Origin: Oscillospiraceae bacterium
GTDB lineage: Bacteria; Bacillota; Clostridia; Oscillospirales; Ruminococcaceae
Assembly (NCBI GenBank): GCA_900757485.1
Contig: CAAEOA010000247.1
Coordinates: forward strand, 1-28,746
Direction: 5' to 3'
DNA length: 28,746 nucleotides
Made by a program: the position numbers and the translations under genes. Below the pieces are notes generated by a model. That model searched no databases. It was not told the DNA's origin and saw only the letters and a program-made list of their open reading frames with translations. Each line of letters starts with the position of its first letter. The first letter of the stretch is position 1. Positions 15,515 through 24,821 of this stretch are shown piece by piece.

Positions 15515-18136
15515 ATGAAACGAAAACTGAGGTATCAAGCTGTTTCCTTTGCTTTGGTACTGATTTTGACAATGATTGCCATTCCAGGCTGCGGCAAACA
15601 GGAAACAGAAAAATCAGACGATATAATCGATGGCTTCACCGGATTGAATGATGTGTATGATACTGAAATCAAAACGAGAGGAAATTTGCAGGAGGTTGCC
15701 GCTCAAGGAGAATATTCTTTGTTGGTGAACGGCGCTACTGCTGAAATTACGGTAAAAAACCAAAGGTCAGGAAATGTTTGGACTACCAATCCGGTTAATC
15801 GAAGTGAAGATACAACAGCAAACGGTACAAATATGGAATTGTTGCATTCACAGGTTGCTGTGGAATACATAAGAACGAAAGACAATTTGCTTGTTCCGGT
15901 TAATAGCTATTCCGGCTGTATAGCATACGGACGTTATTGCTATTATCAGGTGGATAACGGCATCGGAGTGCGATATGCACTGGGAGAGCCGATAACTATT
16001 TATATGATGCCTGAAGTGATTTCGGTAGAACGTTTTGAACAATTTGTTTCAAAATTGGACTCATTAGATCAAGACACCTTGCGTTATAACTATACTAAAT
16101 TTTCTCTTCGGGAAATGACCGATGAAGGTACAAAAACAGCGTTGCTGGAAAAATATCCAATTTTGAAAAAAAGAGATATTTATGTTTTGGGCGGCAGTTC
16201 AATTGGTGCAGTAGAGGTTGGTGAAATTCTTGCACAGCAAATTGACGAAACCTTTCGAAAAGCCGGATATGACATGGAGGACTTAAGGTTTGATTATGCT
16301 GATAATGGCATGGAAATGGAAGAAAAGGAAGATTATACGATTTATTTATCAATAGAATATAGGATTGATCAAGGTAAATTGAAAGTAACCATTCCACAAG
16401 ATAGTATTCAGTATAATGATAAATATCTTTCTGTAAGCACCATTTCATTACTCCCCATGTTCGGCGCAGAAGACAAAAAAGCAGAAGGAGATATTTTGCT
16501 TCCGGACGGATCCGGAGCCCTGATTCATTTTAACAACGGGAAAAAGAATGTACCTGCTTATAGCCGTCTTTTGTATGCTTCTGATAAAACGCTGGAGTCA
16601 AAAACGTATGATGCAACTCAGAACACATTGCTTCATATGCCGATTTTTGGATTAAGAACAACAGAAAAAGCTTTTGTAGCTGTCATAGAAAGCGGCGATA
16701 CCGTTTCTGCTTTGCATGCAGATTCCAGTGGAAAATCCAATGATTATAACTATGTTTATTCCAGCTTTAAAATGAAAGAATTTGACACGGTTAATGAATC
16801 TATTTTAAACATAGCCGGAAACCGGGTATATCAAAAAGTCCCCTTTGATAGTGATTTGCAAATTTCCTATCTGTTTTTGGAGGGATCAATCTCTTATGCA
16901 GATATGGCAGCAGCATATCGGAACTATTTAATAGAGAATAAATGTTTGTCAGTTCATCCGGCAGATGATACGGTTCCGTTATATCTTGATGTTGTTGGAG
17001 CGGTCACCTATAAAACTACCTTTGCCGGAATTCCATATGAAACCAATAAGCCGTTAACTACCTACCAACAAACGATCGATATTCTCAATGATTTGAAAAG
17101 TGCAGGCATTGAAAATCTTATGTTAGGGTATATCGGTGGTTTGAACGGAGGATTAAGCAATACCGTCGGAAATAAAGTGTCCGCAATTAATCAATTAGGC
17201 GGGCGAAAAGCATTTCAGAGACTATTGAATTATGTGAAAGAAAATGATATTGATTTTTATCCCGAAATAGAGTTTCAATATGTGAAAAACGATAAATGGT
17301 TTGATGGATTCAGCAGCAAAAGTGACGTCTCCAAAAATCTTTTGCAAAATCCTGCCAAGGATTACACTTACGATCTGGCAACCAAGCAAAAAGCAGCAGG
17401 AAAATTTCGTTGGATAGTCACACCGTCTAAGTTGGCAGAGAACACTGATAAATTGTTAGAATCAGCAAAAAAATCACGACTGAATAGTTGGAATATTGCC
17501 TCCTTAAGTTCGGAATTGAACTCAGATTTTTCCGAAAAAAATATTATAGATCGTCAGCAGGTTCAGGATATTGTAAAAGAACAGCTCCAAAAAATGCAAT
17601 CCGCCGGTGTTTCTTTGTCGGTAAGCGGGGCAAATGTGTATACATTACAATGGGCAGATATCGTGAAAAGCATGCCGATGGGGTCAGGCGGGAGCTATAT
17701 ATTGGATGCAAGCATTCCTTTTTATCAGATTGTTTTGCATGGCGTGTTGCCGTATACCTCTATTGCACTCAACTTAGGGGAAAACGGACAGGACGATTAT
17801 CTTCGGGCAATCGAATATGGAGCGATTCCATATTATCAAATAATGGATGCGGAAAACTTTGCATTAAAGGATACGGACTCTACATATTACGGAATTAATT
17901 ATGATATGTGGAGGTTGCAGATGCTAAAATCTTATCAGGATGCCAATAAAGTACTTGCTGATTTGCAAGACAAACGGATTATTGACCATAAACAGTTCAT
18001 GCAAGATGTTGCCGTAACTACGTATGAGAATCATGAATCTATCATTGTAAACTATTCGGAACAACCTGTTACTGTTGCAGGCACGGATGTCCCTGCAAAA
18101 AGTTATGTCAGAGTAGGAGGAAATGTGAATGAATAA
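15515..18136 (+). CDS. DUF5696-family lipoprotein
   Basis: An 873-residue lipoprotein: the signal peptide ends at IPGCGKQ with Cys26 as the predicted lipidated residue. The N-terminal part (about 40-470) is beta-rich, with NGATAEITVKNQRSGNVWTT and the hallmark ILLPDGSGALIHFNNGK. The region from about residue 490 (VPLYLDVVGAVTYKTTFAG) through IENLMLGYIGGLNGG and DIDFYPEIEF has the alternating strand/helix pattern of a TIM barrel, followed by TPSKLAENTDKLLESAKK and a C-terminal small domain. DUF5696 has no proven activity that I know of; the fold suggests a glycoside hydrolase-like or glycan-binding protein, and PEIEF is one place to look for a catalytic Glu. A GAAAGGA site lies 11 bases upstream of the ATG. 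The stop overlaps the next permease start by 8 bases. Confidence 0.85.
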   Translation: MKRKLRYQAVSFALVLILTMIAIPGCGKQETEKSDDIIDGFTGLNDVYDTEIKTRGNLQEVAAQGEYSLLVNGATAEITVKNQRSGNVWTTNPVNRSEDTTANGTNMELLHSQVAVEYIRTKDNLLVPVNSYSGCIAYGRYCYYQVDNGIGVRYALGEPITIYMMPEVISVERFEQFVSKLDSLDQDTLRYNYTKFSLREMTDEGTKTALLEKYPILKKRDIYVLGGSSIGAVEVGEILAQQIDETFRKAGYDMEDLRFDYADNGMEMEEKEDYTIYLSIEYRIDQGKLKVTIPQDSIQYNDKYLSVSTISLLPMFGAEDKKAEGDILLPDGSGALIHFNNGKKNVPAYSRLLYASDKTLESKTYDATQNTLLHMPIFGLRTTEKAFVAVIESGDTVSALHADSSGKSNDYNYVYSSFKMKEFDTVNESILNIAGNRVYQKVPFDSDLQISYLFLEGSISYADMAAAYRNYLIENKCLSVHPADDTVPLYLDVVGAVTYKTTFAGIPYETNKPLTTYQQTIDILNDLKSAGIENLMLGYIGGLNGGLSNTVGNKVSAINQLGGRKAFQRLLNYVKENDIDFYPEIEFQYVKNDKWFDGFSSKSDVSKNLLQNPAKDYTYDLATKQKAAGKFRWIVTPSKLAENTDKLLESAKKSRLNSWNIASLSSELNSDFSEKNIIDRQQVQDIVKEQLQKMQSAGVSLSVSGANVYTLQWADIVKSMPMGSGGSYILDASIPFYQIVLHGVLPYTSIALNLGENGQDDYLRAIEYGAIPYYQIMDAENFALKDTDSTYYGINYDMWRLQMLKSYQDANKVLADLQDKRIIDHKQFMQDVAVTTYENHESIIVNYSEQPVTVAGTDVPAKSYVRVGGNVNE

Positions 18137-19052
18137 AAGAAAAAAGCTGGTATCTTTGGCGAATAAAAGGGCGGTTTGCGGTTATTTCTTTATTTTGCCT
18201 TTTTTAATCGGCTTTGTTTTTCTGATTCTATCTCCTTTTTTGCTCTATATGGTAATGGGATTTAATAAGATAACTGCGGGAGAATCCGGTATTACTTTAA
18301 CAAATGTAGGATGGAAAAATTATGTTGATGTTCTATTCAATGAGCCTGATTTTTTTCAAAATGTAGCATCCAGTATCGGCAACCTGCTTATTACCGGAAT
18401 ATGTGTCATTATTTTCAGCTTTTTTATGGCGGTTATTTTGAATCAAAAATTTCATGGTCGCGGTATAGCTCGTGCAGTGTTTTTTCTGCCGGTGGTAATA
18501 GCCTCCGGTGCGTGTGCACTGAGTCAAAACGATGCACTGTCCAGTTCTGCGTTGGCAGCAATTACAGATATTAGCACATCTCTGGGTGACGGAACCGGAA
18601 CCTCTACTTTGTCAACCATATTCATTGACATGTTGGGCGTCTCTTTCGGAGATGGTTTTGTTGAGATCATTGGGCAGGTACTGGATCAGTTTTACAACAT
18701 TGTTATGATGTCAGGCGTACAGATATTAATTTTTTTGGCAGGATTGCAGGGGATTTCTCCATCTTTATATGAAGCTTCTCAAATTGACGGTGCGACCGGA
18801 TGGGAAAATTTTTGGAAAATTACCTTTCCCTTGATTAGTCCGTTAATATTAGTAAACAGCGTTTATACTATTGTTGATTATATGGGCGGTGCAAGCAATT
18901 CTGTTATTAACCAATTATATAAATATTCGACAGAAGGTTCTAAATACGGATTAAGTTCAGCTATGGGAACGATTTATTTTGCAATCGTATATGTTATATT
19001 AGGCGTCGTATTTGTCGTGATGTCTCGCTTTGTGCATTATGAAGAACGATAA
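18129..19052 (+). CDS. Sugar ABC transporter permease, first pair, MalF/UgpA type
   Basis: A 307-residue inner-membrane permease with an opening cytoplasmic basic segment, membrane helices beginning YFFILPFLIGFVFLILSPFL, and the ATPase-docking EAA loop EASQIDGATGWENFWKITFP. It overlaps the DUF5696 gene by 8 bases and has GTAGGAGG as ribosome binding site. Between FFLPVVIASGA and the helix containing GVQILIFLAGLQ is an unusually long Ser/Thr/Gly/Asp-rich extracytoplasmic stretch (about residues 135-195) instead of the short periplasmic loop common in this family. That stretch may contact the DUF5696 or binding proteins outside the membrane. It pairs with the permease at 19065. No ATPase gene is present in the window. 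Confidence 0.92.
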   Translation: MNKRKKLVSLANKRAVCGYFFILPFLIGFVFLILSPFLLYMVMGFNKITAGESGITLTNVGWKNYVDVLFNEPDFFQNVASSIGNLLITGICVIIFSFFMAVILNQKFHGRGIARAVFFLPVVIASGACALSQNDALSSSALAAITDISTSLGDGTGTSTLSTIFIDMLGVSFGDGFVEIIGQVLDQFYNIVMMSGVQILIFLAGLQGISPSLYEASQIDGATGWENFWKITFPLISPLILVNSVYTIVDYMGGASNSVINQLYKYSTEGSKYGLSSAMGTIYFAIVYVILGVVFVVMSRFVHYEER

Positions 19053-19064
19053 AGGAGAAAAACA

Positions 19065-19994
19065 ATGAAAAAAATAGATATTGTTAAAGCAAAACGAATG
19101 ACGCAGAATATTTGGCCGATCATTCGCATGGTGTTAGTCGTTGGAATTGCTTTTATGATTCTGTATCCTTTATTTGTGAAATTTTCCACATCAATAAAAA
19201 GCGATGCTGACATGCATGATCCAACCGTGTTTTTTATTCCCAAGAATCCTACACTGGGGAATTTTCGCACAGTAATACAAAGTGTTTCTTATTTATCGAC
19301 TATGTTTAAGACCATTCTTTTTGTTGGATGTGTTGCATTGATGCAGCTGGCATCTTGTACGCTGACAGCATATGGTTTTGCCAGATTTCGCTTTCCGGGC
19401 AGGAATTTCCTGTTTGCTTTGGTGGTTTTTACTTTAGTTATACCGCCGCAGGCAATTTTACTTCCTTTATATTTAAAATTTCGCTTTTTCAATGTTTTGG
19501 AGATTTTTAAATTCGGAGGGACTTTAAGCGGAATTGCCTTAACCGATACTATATGGCCGTTTGTTTTGTTATCCATTACTGCGGTAGCCTTTAAAAATGG
19601 GTTATATATCTTTATGCTGCGGCAACATTTTTATAATATTCCAGCTTCTTTGGAGGAAGCTGCATATATTGATGGCTGCGGTGTCTTTAAAACATTTTAT
19701 CGGATTATTCTGCCGGGTGCGATACCGATGCTTATTACCGTTTTTCTATTTGCTTTTGTTTGGCAATGGAATGACTTTTATTATACGCAGATGTTGGCAC
19801 CAAGTTTACCGACATTGAACGTAAAGCTTGCAGGGATGACATTAAGCGGTTTGGATTCTGCAGCAGGCAGTATGATGGGAAGTATGCTGCAAGCACCAAA
19901 ATTTTTGCTGTTAATAGCACCGCTGGTTGTTTTATATTTATTTACACAGCGCTTTTTCACTGAAAGTGTAGAACGAAGCGGTTTGGTAGGATGA
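19065..19994 (+). CDS. Carbohydrate ABC transporter permease, first pair, MalG/UgpE type
   Basis: A 309-residue permease with six helices, including MVLVVGIAFMILYPLFVKF at the start and FLLLIAPLVVLYLFTQRFF near the end, and the EAA loop EEAAYIDGCGVFKTFYRIILPG that docks the ATPase. The C-terminal FTESVERSGLVG resembles the usual MalG-type end (F..G...GavK/G). AAAGGAG lies directly upstream of the ATG, only 12 bases after the first permease, so the pair is co-translated. Together they would form the channel for one imported oligosaccharide; likely partners are the lipoprotein at 11670-13277 and an ATPase encoded elsewhere. Confidence 0.93.
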   Translation: MKKIDIVKAKRMTQNIWPIIRMVLVVGIAFMILYPLFVKFSTSIKSDADMHDPTVFFIPKNPTLGNFRTVIQSVSYLSTMFKTILFVGCVALMQLASCTLTAYGFARFRFPGRNFLFALVVFTLVIPPQAILLPLYLKFRFFNVLEIFKFGGTLSGIALTDTIWPFVLLSITAVAFKNGLYIFMLRQHFYNIPASLEEAAYIDGCGVFKTFYRIILPGAIPMLITVFLFAFVWQWNDFYYTQMLAPSLPTLNVKLAGMTLSGLDSAAGSMMGSMLQAPKFLLLIAPLVVLYLFTQRFFTESVERSGLVG

Positions 19995-20019
19995 TACAAT
20001 AAGAAAGGGTAAAAGGATT

Positions 20020-22884
20020 ATGCGGCGGGTAAGAAGAAAAACAAATCGAATAGGAATCGTATTACTGGTCGGAATATTATTTTGGCAAAGTATAGTTGGA
20101 ATGGTCTCGGCGGAGCAAGAGGTATCTGGTTCTGCGGCAGATGATGTTTCGGCGGTCTCTCCGATGACTTATCAAACTTATTTGCAACAATATACAGATA
20201 AAATATCCCCTCAAACTACGATTTTCATACCATTAGAGAATTATTCTGCATCGCAAAATAACAGCGCAGAAATGACCTACGATCTTTTGTTTGAAGGAAC
20301 CCCTGTTTTAAAAACAGGAGAGGCCGGTTATGTAGAATGGGAATTTTCAGTAGAACAAGAAGGATTGTATAATCTCTCAATGGATTATTATCCGATAGAG
20401 GGAAAAGGCGCTTCCATTGTCCGAAAGTTGTTTATTGACGGAAAAGTCCCGTTTGAAGAATGTAAAAATTTAACGTTTAGCCGCTCTTTTCAAAACAAAG
20501 ACGAAATTCAAACTGATGAATCAGGTAATCAAATTCGCCCACAACAAGAAGAAACACCAGAGTGGTTGAGGACAGATTATTATGATCATATTGGTTATTA
20601 TCAGGAGCCGCTTTGTTTTTATCTTACACAAGGGACACATGTCATTCGTTTAGAATCGGTGCGTGAGCCGTTGGCAATCGGAAGTTTGAAATTTTATCAA
20701 GCTCGGAAACCCCAAAAGTATCAAGCTCCGGCTCAGACAGATGGCAGTAGCGGATATATCCGTATACAGGGAGAAGATGCGGCCAATAAATCAGACAATC
20801 TGGTTTATCCGATTAACGATAAATCTTCTCCGGCAACCGACCCCAGCAGCTATAATACTATTTTGCTCAACATCATTGGAGGAACAAAATGGCAAAACAA
20901 CGGACAATGGCTAGAATGGAACTTTAATATCACACAAGCAGGATATTATAAAATAGGAATAAAATTCCGGCAAAACGTAAATGCGGGACAGGCATCATAC
21001 AGAAAAGTGTATCTGGACGGAAAAGTTCCATGCGAAGAATTAAGCAGTGTTTCTTTTCCGTATAATTCTAAATGGCAAACAAAAGTACTTGGCGACGAAA
21101 AGCAAGAGTTCTATTTTTATTTATCTGCCGGAGAGCATCAAATTAAATTGGAAGTCGTTTTGGGCGAGCTTTCTGATTTAGTGCAGGAGGTAAATGACAG
21201 CATTACCCACCTAAATCAAATTTATCGTAATCTTTTGATGATTATCGGAAAAAATCCAGATACCGGTCGTGATTATCAATTCCAAAAGACCTCTGCTGCC
21301 GAAATACAAGGGTTGAAAGATGAATGTCAGCGATTACAGAAAATATACGATCGTTTTACACAACTTAATGATATGGGCGGTTATCAATCTCAAATATTAG
21401 AAACGATTATTGATATTACTGACCAAATGAGCAGCAAACCGGATAAAATAGCTAAGATGTTCAGTACATATGCAGACAATATCAGTTCGCTCGGAAATTG
21501 GTTGACAACGGCAAAAAGTCAGCCTTTGGAGATAGATTTTATTGAAATTGCGACACATGAAAAACAGTTTGCACCACCATCAGCTGGTTGGTTTTCGTAT
21601 TTGTCATTTGTTTGGAATCAATTTATTGCTTCGTTTGTTGTGGATTATAACGCAATCGGCACCATGGAAACTAATAGCAAAACTGTCAGCGTTTGGTTGA
21701 GTACCGGTCGAGATCAGGCAAATGCACTAAATCAAATGGCAAGCAACTATTTTACTGCTGAAACTGGAATCGGTGTAAATTTACAACTTGTAGCAGCAAA
21801 CACCTTGCTCACAGCTACCTTGGCGGGAAAAGGACCGGATGTTGCTTTGTCTATGCCTCAGAGCGATCCGATGAATTACGCAATCCGTGGTGCAGTGAAA
21901 GATATTTCAGGCATGGAAGGCTTTGCAGAAGTTAAAAAGCGTTTTCAGGACAGTGCAATGACACCGTTAACCTTTGATGGAAAAGTATATGGATTACCTG
22001 AAACACAGACGTTCCCGATGATGTTTTATCGTGAAGACATTTTACAGCAACTAAATTTAGAAGTGCCGCAGACATGGGAAGATGTAATAGCGATGCTTCC
22101 GGTTTTGCAGAAGAAAAACCTGAATTTTGCACTTCCGTTGCCAATGAGCACTACTGCGGTAGGTGTAGGGCTGCCGGTATATGCGACATTGTTTTATCAG
22201 CTGGGTGGTGAGTTTTATAACGAGGATAGTACAGCAACAGTCCTTAATACCAGCATGGCCGCCGAAGCATTTGAACAATGGGTCAGTTTTTATAATGACT
22301 ATTCTCTGCCCAGTCAATTTGACTTTAACACTAGATTTCGCTCCGGAGAAATCCCGATAGGAATTGCTGATTACGGAACATACAATGCGCTATCTGTTTT
22401 TGCGCCGGAATTAAACGGCGTTTGGAAATTGGCACCGATTCCCGGCGTACGGATGGAAGATGGGACAATTAACAGAACTGCAGCAAGCAGTATTACAGCC
22501 AGTGTTATTATGAATGGTGCCAAAGATGTGGACAGCGCATGGGAGTTTTTAAAGTGGTGGACCTCTGCAAAAACACAAGAAGATTATGGGAAGGAATTGG
22601 AAAGCATCATGGGTACTGCCGCACGTTACCAGACTGCGAGTGTGGAAGCATTATATCATATACCATGGAACACAGAGGATTTTGACACCTTAATGATACA
22701 GTGGAAGCAGACCAAAGGAATTCCGGAAATCCCGGGCAGTTATATGGCTTCTCGTTATATTGATTTTGCCTTTAAGCAAATGGTTGTTAACAGGGCAGAA
22801 GACAGCGGACGTGTATTGCTTGATGCTGCTAGGTTGATAGACAGCGAAATCACCGCAAAACGAGAAGAGTTTGGTTTATCCTGA
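20020..22884 (+). CDS. Large extracellular solute-binding protein fused to two galactose-binding-like domains
   Basis: A 954-residue exported protein, more than twice the usual binding-protein length. The signal peptide (IVLLVGILFWQSIVGMVSA) has no lipobox. Two galactose-binding/CBM-like beta-sandwiches follow, about residues 65-230 (YVEWEFSVEQEGLYNLSMDY, FIDGKVPFEE) and from 243 (WLEWNFNITQAGYYKIGIKF, YLDGKVPCEE). The last strand of the second (QPLEIDFIEIA, about 501-511) is separated from the rest by about 115 mainly helical residues (385-500), an insertion into the domain. From about 560 the protein is a family-1 binding protein: GKGPDVALSMP, FDGKVYGLPETQTFPMMFYR, VPQTWEDVIAMLPVLQ, SAWEFLKWWTSAKTQEDYG. 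AAAGG sites lie just before the ATG. It should hand substrate to the second permease pair directly downstream. Sugar binding by the N-terminal domains is inferred from fold only. Confidence 0.88.
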   Translation: MRRVRRKTNRIGIVLLVGILFWQSIVGMVSAEQEVSGSAADDVSAVSPMTYQTYLQQYTDKISPQTTIFIPLENYSASQNNSAEMTYDLLFEGTPVLKTGEAGYVEWEFSVEQEGLYNLSMDYYPIEGKGASIVRKLFIDGKVPFEECKNLTFSRSFQNKDEIQTDESGNQIRPQQEETPEWLRTDYYDHIGYYQEPLCFYLTQGTHVIRLESVREPLAIGSLKFYQARKPQKYQAPAQTDGSSGYIRIQGEDAANKSDNLVYPINDKSSPATDPSSYNTILLNIIGGTKWQNNGQWLEWNFNITQAGYYKIGIKFRQNVNAGQASYRKVYLDGKVPCEELSSVSFPYNSKWQTKVLGDEKQEFYFYLSAGEHQIKLEVVLGELSDLVQEVNDSITHLNQIYRNLLMIIGKNPDTGRDYQFQKTSAAEIQGLKDECQRLQKIYDRFTQLNDMGGYQSQILETIIDITDQMSSKPDKIAKMFSTYADNISSLGNWLTTAKSQPLEIDFIEIATHEKQFAPPSAGWFSYLSFVWNQFIASFVVDYNAIGTMETNSKTVSVWLSTGRDQANALNQMASNYFTAETGIGVNLQLVAANTLLTATLAGKGPDVALSMPQSDPMNYAIRGAVKDISGMEGFAEVKKRFQDSAMTPLTFDGKVYGLPETQTFPMMFYREDILQQLNLEVPQTWEDVIAMLPVLQKKNLNFALPLPMSTTAVGVGLPVYATLFYQLGGEFYNEDSTATVLNTSMAAEAFEQWVSFYNDYSLPSQFDFNTRFRSGEIPIGIADYGTYNALSVFAPELNGVWKLAPIPGVRMEDGTINRTAASSITASVIMNGAKDVDSAWEFLKWWTSAKTQEDYGKELESIMGTAARYQTASVEALYHIPWNTEDFDTLMIQWKQTKGIPEIPGSYMASRYIDFAFKQMVVNRAEDSGRVLLDAARLIDSEITAKREEFGLS

Positions 22885-22935
22885 ACACTTCATCTGTTAT
22901 AAAAACCGGTTATCCGAAAGGTGTTGAGAAATTCT

Positions 22936-23883
22936 ATGGAGTCTATTGTTTATACCGACAAAAATAAAAAAAACAGTGCGAACAAGCGGGGAAAAGTTTC
23001 TTTAAGCAGGCGTATCTGGGAGTACCGCGCTTCTTATGTTTTGATTGCACCGTTTTCTATTGTGTTTTTTCTGTTTACTATCATTCCGGTGATAATTGCA
23101 ATTTGTTTTAGCTTTACATATTATAATATTTTGCAATCACCGAAATTTATCGGTTGGAATAACTATGTTAAATTGTTTTTTCAGGATGAAATATTTTTTA
23201 CTGCAATAAAAAATACGTTAATTTTTGCAGTTGTTACCGGCCCAATAGGATATTTGCTCAGTTTTATTCTGGCATGGTTTGTTAATGAGCTGAATCCGAG
23301 GTTACGTGCATTTATGACGCTGTTGTTTTATGCACCGGCGCTTTCCGGTGTTACTTATATTTGGACTATTATTTTTAATGGCGATCAATATGGCTATTTA
23401 AACTCTATCTTATTGAATTTAGGATTGCTGCAATCACCGATACAATGGTTTGTAGATCCAGCGTATATGAAAATGGCGGTTATTGTCGTCATTTTGTGGA
23501 GCAGTATGGGCGTTGGTTTTTTGGCATTTATTGCAGGATTCCAAAATGTAGACCGTACAATGTATGAGGCGGCGGCTGTGGATGGAATTAAAAACCGATT
23601 TCAGGAACTGTGGTATGTTACTTTGCCTGCTATGAAAGGACAGTTAATGTTTTCTGCGGTAATGACGATTACCAGTTCTTTTAATATCGGAGATATTATC
23701 ACGCAACTTTGCGGCTTTCCGAGCTCTAACTATGCAGCGCATACTATTATGAATCATTTATCTGATTATGGTTCCATACGTTATGAGATGGGGTATGCGT
23801 GCGCCATAGCGACCGTTTTGTTTGCTATTATGGTAGGCTCCAATTTTGTTGTACAAAAGTTGTTATCTAAAATGGGTAAATAA
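22936..23883 (+). CDS. Sugar ABC transporter permease, second pair, MalF/UgpA type
   Basis: About 315 residues. A basic N-terminus precedes helices such as YVLIAPFSIVFFLFTIIPVI; the EAA loop reads YEAAAVDGIKNRFQELWYVT; NPRLRAFMTLLFYAPALSG is the segment before the third helix. The start is uncertain: ATG at 22936 is used, but AAAGG at 22916-22920 is 15 bases away and a start at TTG 22924 or GTG 22921 in the same frame cannot be excluded. Unlike the permease at 18129 its extracytoplasmic loops are of normal length (NGDQYGYLNSILLNLGLL). It follows the large binding protein by about 50 bases and pairs with the gene at 23905. Confidence 0.9.
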   Translation: MESIVYTDKNKKNSANKRGKVSLSRRIWEYRASYVLIAPFSIVFFLFTIIPVIIAICFSFTYYNILQSPKFIGWNNYVKLFFQDEIFFTAIKNTLIFAVVTGPIGYLLSFILAWFVNELNPRLRAFMTLLFYAPALSGVTYIWTIIFNGDQYGYLNSILLNLGLLQSPIQWFVDPAYMKMAVIVVILWSSMGVGFLAFIAGFQNVDRTMYEAAAVDGIKNRFQELWYVTLPAMKGQLMFSAVMTITSSFNIGDIITQLCGFPSSNYAAHTIMNHLSDYGSIRYEMGYACAIATVLFAIMVGSNFVVQKLLSKMGK

Positions 23884-23904
23884 GGCGAAAGGAGAGAGTT
23901 TCCT

Positions 23905-24795
23905 GTGTATGAAAAAGTAAAAGAGCAGAAAAGAAGGAAACGGCTTTTCCGCGCAAGAAAAGTAAATCGAACAGTTAGCGGAAATATAATGGTTGCACTT
24001 TTTTTGACTGTGATTGGTGCTTTTACGGCAGCACCTCTGTTTTTAGCTATTATCAATTCTTTCAAGCCATTAAATGAGCTTTGGATATTCCCGCCAAAAT
24101 TTTATGTTATGAATCCGACTTTCCAAAATTATAGTGATTTATTGACGGTAATGAATGATTCGGTAGTTCCATTGCTACGATATGTCTTTAATACCTTGTT
24201 GATTACGATTCTCGGAACGGTTGGTCAGATTGTTTTTGGCTCTATGTGCGCGTATCCTTTGGCAAAGCACAACTTTCCGGGGCATCAGATTTATTTTAAA
24301 ATCATCTTTTTTTCATTGATGTTCAGTACTGCTGTGACTGCTATTCCGAGTTATCTGGTTATGGCAAAACTCGGCTGGATCGATACCTATATGGCTGTTT
24401 TGGTTCCTGTACTGGGAAGCACGATGGGAGTTTATCTGATGAAGCAATTCATGGAGCAGATACACGATGCTATGCTAGAGGCGGCACGTATCGACGGAGC
24501 CAGCGAATATTGTATATTTTGGAAAATTGTGATGCCTAATGTAAAGGCGGCATGGTTGACTTTAATTGTGTTTGCTGTTCAATCTTTATGGTCTATGGGT
24601 GCTAATCCTTATATTTATTCCGAAGAATTAAAAACACTTAATTATGCACTGGGACAAATTATGACGGCTGGAATTGCTCGGGCCGGAATCGGTTCGGCTG
24701 TTGCGGTTATTATGATGATTGTTCCTATTACAGTATTTATTATTACGCAAAGTAATGTCATTGAAGGTATGGCAAGTGCCGGTGTAAAAGAATAA
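23905..24795 (+). CDS. Carbohydrate ABC transporter permease, second pair, MalG/UgpE type
   Basis: A 296-residue permease beginning with GTG, supported by GGAGAG 8-10 bases upstream; no in-frame ATG lies near. It has six helices (for example NIMVALFLTVIGAFTAAPLF and IMMIVPITVFIITQ), the family segment PPKFYVMNPTFQNYSDL after the first helix, and the EAA loop LEAARIDGASEYCIFWKIVMP for the ATPase. The ending NVIEGMASAGVKE is the classical MalG-type tail. With the preceding gene it forms a second complete channel, so this operon encodes two importers rather than one. Confidence 0.93.
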   Translation: MYEKVKEQKRRKRLFRARKVNRTVSGNIMVALFLTVIGAFTAAPLFLAIINSFKPLNELWIFPPKFYVMNPTFQNYSDLLTVMNDSVVPLLRYVFNTLLITILGTVGQIVFGSMCAYPLAKHNFPGHQIYFKIIFFSLMFSTAVTAIPSYLVMAKLGWIDTYMAVLVPVLGSTMGVYLMKQFMEQIHDAMLEAARIDGASEYCIFWKIVMPNVKAAWLTLIVFAVQSLWSMGANPYIYSEELKTLNYALGQIMTAGIARAGIGSAVAVIMMIVPITVFIITQSNVIEGMASAGVKE

Positions 24796-24821
24796 ACGAC
24801 AGGTGTTTTTGGAGGACTACA

